NCBI GenBank assembly: GCA_902554765.1
Contig: CACDPY010000006.1
Coordinates: forward strand, 1 to 39,424
Direction of reading: 5' to 3'
Length of the DNA: 39,424 bases
Origin: an uncultured Pelagibacteraceae bacterium
Lineage (GTDB): Bacteria > Pseudomonadota > Alphaproteobacteria > Pelagibacterales > Pelagibacteraceae
The notes under the pieces: generated by a model
What the model saw: the letters and a program-made list of their open reading frames with translations, nothing else
What the model was told of the DNA's origin: nothing
Databases searched by the model: none
Part shown: piece after piece, positions 16,598-25,704 of the stretch
Layout of the letters: every line of letters begins with the position of its first letter
How positions within the stretch are numbered: position 1 is the stretch's first letter
Program-made: the position numbers and the translations under genes

Positions 16598-17543
16598 CTA
16601 TCTTAGAATTAATTTTAATTTTGTTAAAATATATTTGTGAAAATTGTTCAAATTGTTTTCTTTGTTCAAACTCAATTAAATTTTTTAATACTAATTCCTC
16701 ATCCTGTTCTTGTTTAATTAAACTTTTATTATTGATTAATAATATCATAAAACTACCTCTAATTTTTTGAGGTAGAGAAATTTGTCCAATTTCCATATTT
16801 TTTAATATCTCTCTAATTTCATTAGATAACTGACTTTCTTTTACTTTTCCAATCGAACCACCAAATTTAGCACTTTCAGAAATACTAAATTTTGTAGCAG
16901 TAGATTTAAAACCGATTGTATCTATATTCAAGTTTATTTCGTTTACTTTTTGCTTGAATTCTTCAGAGCTATTTGCCTGGAAAATAATCTCTGACAAATC
17001 ATATTCTATTATGTTTCTAATATTCAATTTATTATCATTTATTTTTTTTTTAAGTTTATTTTTATCAATATTAATTTGATTACTGAATTTTTTACTTATA
17101 AGACGATTCCATAAAATTTCTAATTTTATCTTTTCTTTTACTTGACTTAACTTGATATTATAAGATTTAAGATACTCTACTAATTCTTTTTCATTACTTA
17201 TATTTAGTCTTAGGTAAAAATTTTTGAGAATATTTTCTAGCAACTCCTGTTGTTTAAATTTTTTTAAATCATAATATTTTTCAAGTTCATTAATTTTTAT
17301 TTTTTCTCTTATTAAGGAGTCATTGGCGATTTTTAATCCTTCAGACTTTTGCAAATTCTTTAATTCATTATTTAGTGCTAATAGATATTTATATTCAATC
17401 TCTACATCGATGTTTGTTATAATTTCATTGTTTACTTTGTTGATAATTTTTATTTCTGATGCAATTAAAGGTGAAGAATTAATCAAATTAAACAAAATCA
17501 AAAAAAATGAAAAAGAAATTTTTAGAATTAGAATGTGCATCAA
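16587..17543 (-). CDS. surA: Periplasmic peptidyl-prolyl isomerase, SurA-like
   Basis: Chaperone for outer-membrane protein folding. 318 residues: a hydrophobic signal segment (about 5-28) ending near ASEIK, the SurA N-terminal helical domain (IINKVNNEIITNIDVEIEYKYL), and one parvulin domain in the C-terminal half (SEIIFQANSSEEF through KFGGSIGKVKESQLSNEI and GSFMILLINNK). E. coli SurA is about 428 residues with two parvulin domains, so this is a one-domain version. Position directly after lptD, with a four-base overlap, supports the assignment because LptD is a known SurA client. Confidence 0.85.
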   Translation of the reverse strand: MMHILILKISFSFFLILFNLINSSPLIASEIKIINKVNNEIITNIDVEIEYKYLLALNNELKNLQKSEGLKIANDSLIREKIKINELEKYYDLKKFKQQELLENILKNFYLRLNISNEKELVEYLKSYNIKLSQVKEKIKLEILWNRLISKKFSNQINIDKNKLKKKINDNKLNIRNIIEYDLSEIIFQANSSEEFKQKVNEINLNIDTIGFKSTATKFSISESAKFGGSIGKVKESQLSNEIREILKNMEIGQISLPQKIRGSFMILLINNKSLIKQEQDEELVLKNLIEFEQRKQFEQFSQIYFNKIKINSKIDVK

Positions 17544-19942
17544 TCAACCCCTGGTAAATCAATAGATGTTCCAAAAGGCATTAATGTGATAGAGAAAAAT
17601 ATACTTTCTTTAGGTTTTAAATCACCATCATTATAATAATCTTTTTTGTATTCTATTCCAGCTGTTAGGCAATCCATTTTATATTGATAAATAAGATTAT
17701 AATATTCTGTAAGGTCTGTTTTTTTGTTCTTTCTTGTTTTGAATTTTAGATTCTTATTTGCATCAATTTTAAATGAAGTTTCATTAGCTATAAAACTTTC
17801 ATTACCAATATCATTATTTTCTTCAATAAATTCAAACGATGTCACAAAATTATTAACTTTAAAAGTAGAGTCAATTTTATGGTAATTTATTTGGTCCATA
17901 TTATTATCGGTTAAAAAATCGTAATTCAAATCAATAAATTTTTGAGGTTTAAAATTTAATTGACCAGTGATATTTGACATTTTTTTACCCAGCGAACTTT
18001 TAATTGGCAAATCATTGTTTTCTGAATTTCTAAATGACGATGCTAAATTGAAAGAAAATATCTCATTTACCTGATCACTATTGTTAAAAATTTTAAACTC
18101 ATTACCAATAGTTATTGAGCTATCGCCCTCAAGAGTTTCATTAGTACCTATTCTATTTATTGAGTAAATATTATTATAATCAATCATTCGATCAAATCCG
18201 CTTATATTTTTATTTTTGAATGGATTAAATTTTCCAACAAATATTGGAGTCAAAGAACTTGAATATCTATAACCTTCTTTTTTCAAAGGAATTTTGGAAT
18301 TAAATTGAATAATACCTTGTAAGTCATTTTCTGTTTTATTTTTTAAATAACTTGAATTCTCAGAGTCAGCATTAAAATTTTTCATCAAAATTTCAAAGTT
18401 ACTAATAAATCCTAAATTATTAATAGTATCTAAAGACTTGTATGAAAGGTCATTTATCAATACTTTTTCATTAACGTTTGTATTAAATAATTTGTTATAA
18501 CCTGAGTTGGTTAAAGTTAAAAACCCGTCTAGTCCAGTGTCAATATTCTTAGTTATATTAAAGTTTGGTAAAATAAACTCATATTTATCACTATCTTTTT
18601 CTTTACTTAAATTCTCATATATCTCTGTCGAAATTGAAAAGTCCAAATCATCATTAGAGCCTTGAAAATTAATTTTCGAATTTAAAGTTGTATTAGAACT
18701 AACTATTGGCGAAGTAATGTCATAAGATTTTAGATATTTATTTCCAGACATTGATTGGAGTTGAATATTCATTTCTGAAGTATCAAAATACTTTAAGTCA
18801 GTGTTAATTTTAGAATTTGAAAAAAAGTGAGTTCTAGAATCATTATCATCTAAAAGATTAATGTTGTCGTTTTTAATACTTGCATCAAAAGTGTGTTCCG
18901 TTTTTTTTGTCATTAATCTATATTCACCTTGAAAAATTGTCTCTGAATTATCATAAAATCTTGGAGATAAAGTAAAATCTGAATTATCTGCAATCTCAAA
19001 AAAATAAGGAATCTTAAAGTAACTATTTGAATTGTTAGCTGAAAATGTTGGTGTCAAAAAACCCGATCTTCTCTCTACAGAGGGATCAGGATGAAAAAAT
19101 TTAGGAAAATATAAAACTGGAATATCAAAAAACTTAAGTAAAGCATTTGTATAATTAATAGTTTTTTCTTTCTGATCGTGAACAATTTTTTCAGCTTGAA
19201 TTGACCATGGAGGACATCCATCTCTTTTCTTACAATTAGTATAAACTGATTTTTCCATTGTTAATTTTTTATCTTTAAAATTAAACGATCTACTTTTTAC
19301 TCTTGGCAGATAGTCGTTGATAGAAATTGTATTATCTTTATTAATAACTAAATCTTTTCCAGCAATCTTTTTCTCTTTAAGATGATAGTATAACTTTTCG
19401 ATATCATATATATTAAGTTCTGAGTCAGTTAATTGGGCATTTTGGGCTACAAGTAAATCTTCTATAAGTGAAATGTCAAGTTCCTTTACAATTAATTTAT
19501 TACCTCTTAAATCTTTAATTAGAGTCTTGTCATTTGAGAATACTTTTTGAGCTAATCTATTATATGTAATATTTGAGGTTTCAATATTATATTGATCATC
19601 TTTATTAATATTTGTTAAACCATAAGATTTAACTATATTCTTATTTACGTTATATACAATTTTTTGTGTTTTGATTTTTAATAAGTTTTTTTTATCCTCA
19701 AAAACAACATCTTCAGTAATAGTATAAATTTGCTTTTTTTTATCTAAAATAAGTTTTTCACCATAGATAGTTATTCCTAAATTATTTTTTACAATTATCT
19801 TGTTGGAGGCTTTTATAAAATCATTATTTATTGTTTCAATATTTTCTGCTTCAAATTCAAACGTTTCGGTATAACTATTAGAAATAAGTAAAAAAAAGAT
19901 AATAGTTATCTTTATAAAAAAAAATTGAAATTTATTTTTCAT
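17540..19942 (-). CDS. lptD: LPS-assembly protein LptD
   Basis: Outer-membrane beta-barrel that inserts lipopolysaccharide into the outer leaflet. 800 residues: signal peptide (1-25), an OstA/LptA-like beta-jellyroll (about 30-170), then the barrel, with the family signature PPWSIQAEKI and YFPKFFHPDPSVERRSGFLTPTF just before it. Only three cysteines are seen: Cys237 and Cys243 in CKKRDGC, and Cys758. E. coli uses four for two interdomain disulfides, so the disulfide scheme must differ. It overlaps lptG by 11 bases and surA by four. Its presence implies this organism makes LPS or a related glycolipid. Confidence 0.93.
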   Translation of the reverse strand: MKNKFQFFFIKITIIFFLLISNSYTETFEFEAENIETINNDFIKASNKIIVKNNLGITIYGEKLILDKKKQIYTITEDVVFEDKKNLLKIKTQKIVYNVNKNIVKSYGLTNINKDDQYNIETSNITYNRLAQKVFSNDKTLIKDLRGNKLIVKELDISLIEDLLVAQNAQLTDSELNIYDIEKLYYHLKEKKIAGKDLVINKDNTISINDYLPRVKSRSFNFKDKKLTMEKSVYTNCKKRDGCPPWSIQAEKIVHDQKEKTINYTNALLKFFDIPVLYFPKFFHPDPSVERRSGFLTPTFSANNSNSYFKIPYFFEIADNSDFTLSPRFYDNSETIFQGEYRLMTKKTEHTFDASIKNDNINLLDDNDSRTHFFSNSKINTDLKYFDTSEMNIQLQSMSGNKYLKSYDITSPIVSSNTTLNSKINFQGSNDDLDFSISTEIYENLSKEKDSDKYEFILPNFNITKNIDTGLDGFLTLTNSGYNKLFNTNVNEKVLINDLSYKSLDTINNLGFISNFEILMKNFNADSENSSYLKNKTENDLQGIIQFNSKIPLKKEGYRYSSSLTPIFVGKFNPFKNKNISGFDRMIDYNNIYSINRIGTNETLEGDSSITIGNEFKIFNNSDQVNEIFSFNLASSFRNSENNDLPIKSSLGKKMSNITGQLNFKPQKFIDLNYDFLTDNNMDQINYHKIDSTFKVNNFVTSFEFIEENNDIGNESFIANETSFKIDANKNLKFKTRKNKKTDLTEYYNLIYQYKMDCLTAGIEYKKDYYNDGDLKPKESIFFSITLMPFGTSIDLPGVD

Positions 19943-21008
19943 TTATTCTTACCAAGTTCATTGTTATTATCAATAACAAGATCATTTGTGGGCCCCATAT
20001 TGAAAAAATGTAGGGAACATTTTGAGTCTCAATAATCACACTAAAGAAATGATTGATATAATAGATTATAACAGACACCAATATTCCAAATGTTATGTGA
20101 AAAATTTTTGATTTATTGTACTTTATTTTAAGCATTATAATTGAGGCAATACACACCATTAAAGTGAGATAAATAGGATAGGAGTACAACTTATGACTAT
20201 AACCTTTGAGTGTTTCAGTATTGTATCCAAGAAGTTCATAATCCTTTTTTAATTCATTTAATTTAAATATATTTAAAGAGGAAAAATTTTCAAAAATTGT
20301 CAATATTTTCTCAATATTAAAATTGGATTCCAACAACAATTGATTAATTCTTTTTGAATTATTATTTTCACTTATCGTGACATCCTCTAAAATCCAGTTT
20401 TTACTTTGAATATTTGCTTTTTTTGCGATGATAATTTTTTTTAGATAAAAGTTGTCATCGAATTGTGATATTGAAATATTTAACAAATTTGTATCTTGAA
20501 GCTTTTCAGCATTAATATAATTTGTACTATTATTTATTTCATCTCTAATCCAAAGACCATTTCCAGTGACTACAGCAAGATATTTATCATCTTTGGTGTA
20601 TTGATTTTTGATTTCAAGATAAAAAAATTTTAAATTAGAAGATATATTATAAAATATAATAATCATAAAAATTCCAATTACAAAAGCCACTGTGCTAATA
20701 ATTTCAATTATTTTTATATTTGTAATTCCATAGGTTTTGTAAACAATAATTTCATTTGTTTCTATAATTTCAATAAAAAAAGCAATAGTACTAATTAAAA
20801 AGATAAACGGAGCGATTTCAAAAAAAAGTGAAGGAGCGTTTAGTAAAGTTAAAAAAAGGGGTAAAAAAACATCACTACTTGTATCATTCAAAAATTTTAT
20901 TTCTTCAAATAAATTCATAATAACAATCATTACAAAAAAAACTAAGCTTACTTTAAGAATATTAAAGATATATTTTAGATAGATATATTTTTTATAAGTA
21001 GAGATCAT
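19932..21008 (-). CDS. lptG: LPS export permease LptG
   Basis: Membrane half of the LptB2FG ABC transporter that pulls LPS from the inner membrane toward the Lpt bridge. 358 residues in the YjgP/YjgQ layout: three N-terminal helices (about 12-35, 50-75, 95-125), a periplasmic beta-jellyroll (about 130-265) and three C-terminal helices. It begins three bases after lptF and ends inside the start of lptD. LptF and LptG are paralogues; I assign G because it is the second gene, next to lptD. The ATPase gene lptB is not in this window. Confidence 0.88.
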   Translation of the reverse strand: MISTYKKYIYLKYIFNILKVSLVFFVMIVIMNLFEEIKFLNDTSSDVFLPLFLTLLNAPSLFFEIAPFIFLISTIAFFIEIIETNEIIVYKTYGITNIKIIEIISTVAFVIGIFMIIIFYNISSNLKFFYLEIKNQYTKDDKYLAVVTGNGLWIRDEINNSTNYINAEKLQDTNLLNISISQFDDNFYLKKIIIAKKANIQSKNWILEDVTISENNNSKRINQLLLESNFNIEKILTIFENFSSLNIFKLNELKKDYELLGYNTETLKGYSHKLYSYPIYLTLMVCIASIIMLKIKYNKSKIFHITFGILVSVIIYYINHFFSVIIETQNVPYIFSIWGPQMILLLIITMNLVRINEK

Positions 21009-21011
21009 AAA

Positions 21012-22145
21012 TTATTGATAGTGATAAATTTTTTTGTGAAGATAAATATATTGTATAGCAATTAATAAAAATGGCAAAATAACTGCCAACTGAAAATATA
21101 ATAGACTTTTTGATGCAAGTGAAATACTTAACTCAGACATAACAAGTATAACTGTTCCAATAAAAAAAATTATCGATCGAAAGTATTTTTGATTAAAATT
21201 TTCTTTTGAGAATAAAAATAAAAAACAAGCACTTAAAACTAATGAAATATAATAAAATGGTTTAATTAATCTTTTAAGTAATTCTTGTTGAAGAACATTT
21301 AAAGATTCTTTATTACAATCAAGAATGTGGTAGTAAGAAATTTTACCAAGCATATGAAAGTTGATAAAACAGTTCATTAATTTAAATGAGTCTTTTTCTT
21401 GAATCTTAAAATCTGTTATAGATTTTGTTAAATAACTGCTTAAATCAAACATTGTAGTTTTAAAATCAAATGCATTAATATTTTGCTTATTAATATTTAT
21501 TATTTTGCCATTAAACAATTTTAATGACCGTTCATCATCATTGTTTATAAGCAATCCTTTTTCTGCTTGAATAATTTTAATACTATCCTTATTTTTTGAA
21601 TCTTTTAGAAATATATTTTTATAATCATTATTTGATCCCTTTTCTTCGACATAAATAGTAAGTTTGTCCACTGTATCTATGAATTTTTTTTCATTTATTA
21701 ATGAGGGAAAAAAATCAATACTTGATGATTGAATATAAGTTCTCGCTTTATTTTGAGACAAAGGAACTATAAGTGAATTTAAGATAATTTGGATTACCAG
21801 ATATATAATTGAATATTTTAAAAAGGCATTAGCAAACTCTTTTTTATCTATTCCATTGATCCAAAATATTTTTAGTTCATTGCTATCCTCTGATTTATTA
21901 ATTGTATGAAACACTGCAACAAAAAAAATAAATGGCATTAATCTAGAAATAATTTTAGGTAAATTAAGCAATGTATACTTAAAATAAATTCCTAAACCAT
22001 GACCGTCTTCGGTCACAAAATCCAAAAAATTTACTGCTTGAATAACCCAAACAATTGTGCTCAAACTAGCAATACATACTAAAAAAAAATATGTGTTATT
22101 TAAAAAAAATTTTTTAAAAATCAATTTTTTATTGTAATTAATCAT
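21012..22145 (-). CDS. lptF: LPS export permease LptF
   Basis: Partner permease to LptG, 377 residues with the same plan: N-terminal helices (about 15-40, 55-80, 105-130), a periplasmic domain with a Lys/Asp-rich insertion around 165-200, and three helices at the C-terminus. Conserved YjgP features include the YFKYTLLNLPKIISRLMPFIFFVA segment and SELKIFWINGI-like coupling loop (NELKIFWINGIDKKEF). It heads the lptF-lptG-lptD-surA-pdxA-ksgA run and is divergent from pepA over 110 bases, which must hold its promoter. A minus-strand TTGACA occurs at 22208-22203. Confidence 0.88.
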   Translation of the reverse strand: MINYNKKLIFKKFFLNNTYFFLVCIASLSTIVWVIQAVNFLDFVTEDGHGLGIYFKYTLLNLPKIISRLMPFIFFVAVFHTINKSEDSNELKIFWINGIDKKEFANAFLKYSIIYLVIQIILNSLIVPLSQNKARTYIQSSSIDFFPSLINEKKFIDTVDKLTIYVEEKGSNNDYKNIFLKDSKNKDSIKIIQAEKGLLINNDDERSLKLFNGKIININKQNINAFDFKTTMFDLSSYLTKSITDFKIQEKDSFKLMNCFINFHMLGKISYYHILDCNKESLNVLQQELLKRLIKPFYYISLVLSACFLFLFSKENFNQKYFRSIIFFIGTVILVMSELSISLASKSLLYFQLAVILPFLLIAIQYIYLHKKIYHYQ

Positions 22146-22181
22146 TTATTATCTATAAATTTACAGTTTAAAATACAACCT

Positions 22182-22208
22182 AAAGTACATATATATAAAA
22201 AATGTCAA
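22182..22208 (-). promoter_or_regulatory. Weak candidate promoter for lptF operon
   Basis: Perfect TTGACA at 22208-22203 on the minus strand; the nearest -10-like hexamer is TACTTT (22187-22182) after 15 bases, a 4 of 6 match. Spacing is short and the region is very AT-rich, so this is tentative. Confidence 0.3.
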
Positions 22209-22255
22209 TAAAAATACTATTAAAAAGGATTTTACCAAATAATTCATGAAAAAAT

Positions 22256-23713
22256 ATGTCTATTAAAATTAATTATAAAAATAGTGACCTTAAAAAACCA
22301 TCAAATAACTTGGTTTTATTCTCAGACGATAAATTTAGTTTAAAGCCATTAAAAAAATATATAACTGATCAAGAATTTTCCTACATAAGTGATCTATTAA
22401 AAACTAGTGATTTGAGTAAGAATTTGTTTGTTTTTGAACTTAGTTCAAAAAAAAAAATAGTTTTAGTTTCAATTAAAAAAAATACTAGAAATTCAGACAT
22501 AGAAAATTTAGGAGCTGAATTTTTTGGTCGTATTAACTACGGAAAAAATTGTGAATATTTTATAAATTCTGACAGCATAATCACTAATCAAGAAAATTTT
22601 ATAGGATATTTTCTTCATGGATTGAAATTAAAATCATATAGTTTTAATAAATACAAATCTAAAAATGAGTCAAGATTAATTTCTATTTATATAATTGGAA
22701 ATAAAAATAAAATTTCATCTCAAAATCAATTAAAGTTTAAAGCATTAGAAGAGGGAACCTTTTATGCAAGAGATTTAGTTTCAGAACCAGGAAATATTTT
22801 ACATCCTGATGAATATGCAAAACGAATAAATACACTTAGAAAATTTGGTTTGAAAATAAATATATATGATGAAAAAAAATTAAAAAAACTTGGAATGAAT
22901 TCTTTACTCGGTGTTGGTCAAGGAAGTATTAGAGGATCGTATTTAGTAACAATGGAATGGAAAGGATTAAAAAATAATTCAAAACCTTTAGCATTTGTTG
23001 GTAAAGGAGTTTGTTTTGATACTGGAGGTATTTCATTAAAACCAGCAAAGTTTATGGAGGATATGACTTATGATATGGCAGGTTCTGCAGTTGTTGTTGG
23101 TTTAATGAAAAATTTAGCTTTAAGAAAAGCCAAAGTTAATGCTGTCGGGGTTGTTGGGCTTGTTGAAAATATGCCAGGAGGAAATGCTCAAAGGCCAGGG
23201 GATATAGTAAAATCTTATAGTGGAAAAACAATTGAAATATTAAATACCGATGCAGAAGGTAGATTAGTTTTAGCTGATGCATTAACTTTTACTGAGAAAA
23301 GGTTTAAGCCTAAATTTATGATCGATCTAGCAACATTAACTGGAGCAATTATAGTTTCTTTAGGCTCAGAGTATGCAGGTCTTTTTTCAAATGATGATAA
23401 ATTGTCAAAACAATTAGTAAAAGCTGGAGAAGAAGTTGAAGAGAAAGTTTGGAGAATGCCTCTACACAAAAATTATGACAAACTTATAAATTCAAAAAAT
23501 GCTGATATGCAAAATATAAACTATGTAGGAGGTGCAGGATCTACAACTGCAGCACAGTTTCTGCAAAGATTTATTTTAAATAAAACACCTTGGGCTCATT
23601 TAGATATAGCTGGAATGGCTTTTTCGAAATATGGTGGTGCTTTAAACTCAGGAGGAGCTACTGGATTTGGAGTAAGATTATTAAATAAACTAATAGAGGA
23701 TGATTATGAGTAA
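22256..23713 (+). CDS. pepA: Leucyl aminopeptidase (M17)
   Basis: Cytosolic two-metal aminopeptidase releasing N-terminal residues from peptides, useful for peptide recycling. 485 residues. The M17 catalytic set is clear: Lys250 and Asp255 in VGKGVCFDTGG, Lys262, Asp273, then NTDAEGRLVLADAL with Asp332, Glu334 and Arg336. The N-terminal 160 residues are the less conserved domain. Divergent from lptF and overlapping ndk downstream. In many proteobacteria holC lies between pepA and ndk; it is absent here. E. coli PepA also binds DNA at cer sites; nothing here tests that. Confidence 0.95.
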   Translation: MSIKINYKNSDLKKPSNNLVLFSDDKFSLKPLKKYITDQEFSYISDLLKTSDLSKNLFVFELSSKKKIVLVSIKKNTRNSDIENLGAEFFGRINYGKNCEYFINSDSIITNQENFIGYFLHGLKLKSYSFNKYKSKNESRLISIYIIGNKNKISSQNQLKFKALEEGTFYARDLVSEPGNILHPDEYAKRINTLRKFGLKINIYDEKKLKKLGMNSLLGVGQGSIRGSYLVTMEWKGLKNNSKPLAFVGKGVCFDTGGISLKPAKFMEDMTYDMAGSAVVVGLMKNLALRKAKVNAVGVVGLVENMPGGNAQRPGDIVKSYSGKTIEILNTDAEGRLVLADALTFTEKRFKPKFMIDLATLTGAIIVSLGSEYAGLFSNDDKLSKQLVKAGEEVEEKVWRMPLHKNYDKLINSKNADMQNINYVGGAGSTTAAQFLQRFILNKTPWAHLDIAGMAFSKYGGALNSGGATGFGVRLLNKLIEDDYE

Positions 23714-24116
23714 TATAGAACAAACATTATCAATTATTAAACCAGATGCCGTAGAGAGAAATTTAGAAAATGAAATTAAAGAGATATTCAAAAAAAATGG
23801 CTTTTCAATACTCAAAGAAAAAAAAATTCAAATAGAAAAATCTGAGGCAGAGTCATTTTACAAGGTTCATGAGACAAAACCTTTTTATAATGATTTATGT
23901 GCTTATTTGTCATCCGGCCCCATAGTTGTGATGGTTCTTGAAAAAGAAAATGCTGTACTGGGTAATCGAGAACTTATGGGAGCAACAAATCCACTTGAAG
24001 CAACAGAGGGCACTATTAGAAAAAAGTATGGGATTTCAATTGATAAAAATTCAGTTCACGGATCAGATAGTGTGGAGAATGCGAAAACTGAAATTAATTT
24101 TTTTTTTAAAGATTAA
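23706..24116 (+). CDS. ndk: Nucleoside diphosphate kinase
   Basis: Transfers the gamma phosphate of ATP to nucleoside diphosphates. About 136 residues. Motifs: TLSIIKPDAVERN at the start, the nucleotide loop GNRELMGATNP, GTIRKKYG, and the phospho-accepting histidine in NSVHGSDSVENA. I prefer ATG 23706 (MSNIEQTL) over the in-frame ATG at 23700 because AGAGGA lies five bases before it. Its beginning overlaps pepA by eight bases and its end overlaps the convergent purN by eleven. Confidence 0.96.
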   Translation: MSNIEQTLSIIKPDAVERNLENEIKEIFKKNGFSILKEKKIQIEKSEAESFYKVHETKPFYNDLCAYLSSGPIVVMVLEKENAVLGNRELMGATNPLEATEGTIRKKYGISIDKNSVHGSDSVENAKTEINFFFKD

Positions 24117-24687
24117 GAACTTTTAAAATAGCTTTTGGATATAATTTATGTTCTTGAGCTAATATTCTTTTTTCAAGACTTTTTTTATTTTCGTTTTGTT
24201 TAATTTTCACTTTTTTTTGTAAAATAATCTTACCAGAATCAAGTTTTGCACTTACATAGTGCACAGTACATCCAGAGAATTTTTCATTATTCTCAATTGC
24301 TCTCTGATGAGTATTTAAGCCTTTATATTTTGGAAGGAGTGAAGGATGAATATTCAAAATTTTACCTTTAAAATTTTTGATAAAATTCTTTGATATAATT
24401 TTCATAAATCCAGCAAGACAAATCAAATCTATCTTATTATTTTTAAGTTCAAGAAGGATACTTTTTTCAGATATAAATTTATTTTGAAAATTAAATACTT
24501 TTTTTTTTATTTTGAACATTTTTCCAAACACTAAACCTTTTGCTTTAAAATTATTAGAAATAATTAAATCAATAGAAATAGGTGATTTTTTAGTTTTGGA
24601 GAATTTTATAAGATTTTTTAAATTACTACCCTTACCAGAAATAAAAACTGCAGTTTTAATTTTTTTAGATCCAGTTAATGTTGCCAT
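24106..24687 (-). CDS. purN: Phosphoribosylglycinamide formyltransferase
   Basis: 10-formyl-THF-dependent formylation of GAR, third step of purine synthesis. 193 residues. FISGKGSNLKNLI (15-27) binds the phosphate, and the catalytic set corresponds to Asn113, His115 (NIHPSLLPKYKG) and Asp150 (KLDSGKII). The start overlaps the purM 3' end by 23 bases in another frame, so purM and purN are coupled in the common order. Convergent with ndk, sharing 11 bases. Confidence 0.95.
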   Translation of the reverse strand: MATLTGSKKIKTAVFISGKGSNLKNLIKFSKTKKSPISIDLIISNNFKAKGLVFGKMFKIKKKVFNFQNKFISEKSILLELKNNKIDLICLAGFMKIISKNFIKNFKGKILNIHPSLLPKYKGLNTHQRAIENNEKFSGCTVHYVSAKLDSGKIILQKKVKIKQNENKKSLEKRILAQEHKLYPKAILKVLNL

Positions 24688-25693
24688 TTAATTTAATCTT
24701 ATTTTTGCCTTTTGTAATTTGACCAATAACATAGGGTTTATATTCTTTCGTAAAAATTTTTTGAATTATCTTTAATTTTTTTGGTTCTATTATTAAACAG
24801 AATCCAACTCCACAATTAAATGTCTTTAGCATCTCCTTATCACTAATATTGTTTGCTTTTAACCATTTAAAAATTTTTAGGGGTTTAATTTTATCTAAAT
24901 TAATTTCTGCAATCAAATTATCAGGAATAACTCTTTTAATATTATCCGAAAGTCCTCCCCCAGTTATATTTGCACAACCATTTATTAAATTTTTTTGAAA
25001 TAGATTTAGAATTTCTTTTACATATATTTTTGTTGGTTTTAAGAGTTCTTTTTTTAAAAAATTATTTTTTTTAATATTTATTTTTTTTTCTTTTAATAGA
25101 TGTCTTACTAACGAAAAACCATTTGAATGAAGACCACTTGATGGAATAGCTAAAATTAAATTATTCGACTTAATCTTTTTTTTTTTTAGAATTTTATTCT
25201 TACCAACTATTCCTACAGCAAATCCCGCAATATCAAATTTCCCTTGTTCATATGTTCCAGGCATCTCAGCTGTTTCACCACCAACTAATTCACACCCAGA
25301 TTGTTTACATCCAGTTACAATTCCTTTGATAATAGATTTTAATTTTTTAAGATCGATTTTGTTAATCGATATGTAGTCTAAAAATAAAAGTGGTTTTGCA
25401 CCCTGAACAATTAAGTCATTGACACTCATCGCAACAAGATCTATTCCAATTGTATCAAATTTTTTAAGAGTATTGGCAATTTCAACTTTTGTTCCAACCC
25501 CATCTGTGCATGCTACAATTTTTGGCTGCTTAATATTATTTGGAATATCAGATATTGAGCCAAAACCACCTATGTTCGAAAACTTTTTTTTGCCCTTTTT
25601 TTTTGTAGAAATTGAAGAAATGAAGCTAACAAAACTATCAGCAGCATTTATATCTACACCACTTTTTTTATATGTTAATAAGTCTTTATTCAT
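24665..25693 (-). CDS. purM: Phosphoribosylformylglycinamidine cyclo-ligase
   Basis: AIR synthetase, fifth step of purine synthesis. 342 residues. The N-terminus LTYKKSGVDINAADSFV fits the family; further motifs are IVACTDGVGTK, GIDLVAMSVNDL, GGETAEMPGTY and ITGGGLSDNIKRVIP. The start at 25693 is fixed by the conserved beginning. Only 11 bases separate this start codon from the oppositely oriented DUF2066 start at 25705, so its promoter must lie in the neighbour's coding sequence. purL, purD and others are not in the window. Confidence 0.96.
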   Translation of the reverse strand: MNKDLLTYKKSGVDINAADSFVSFISSISTKKKGKKKFSNIGGFGSISDIPNNIKQPKIVACTDGVGTKVEIANTLKKFDTIGIDLVAMSVNDLIVQGAKPLLFLDYISINKIDLKKLKSIIKGIVTGCKQSGCELVGGETAEMPGTYEQGKFDIAGFAVGIVGKNKILKKKKIKSNNLILAIPSSGLHSNGFSLVRHLLKEKKINIKKNNFLKKELLKPTKIYVKEILNLFQKNLINGCANITGGGLSDNIKRVIPDNLIAEINLDKIKPLKIFKWLKANNISDKEMLKTFNCGVGFCLIIEPKKLKIIQKIFTKEYKPYVIGQITKGKNKIKLNGNINWI

Positions 25694-25704
25694 TAATATA
25701 TGTT

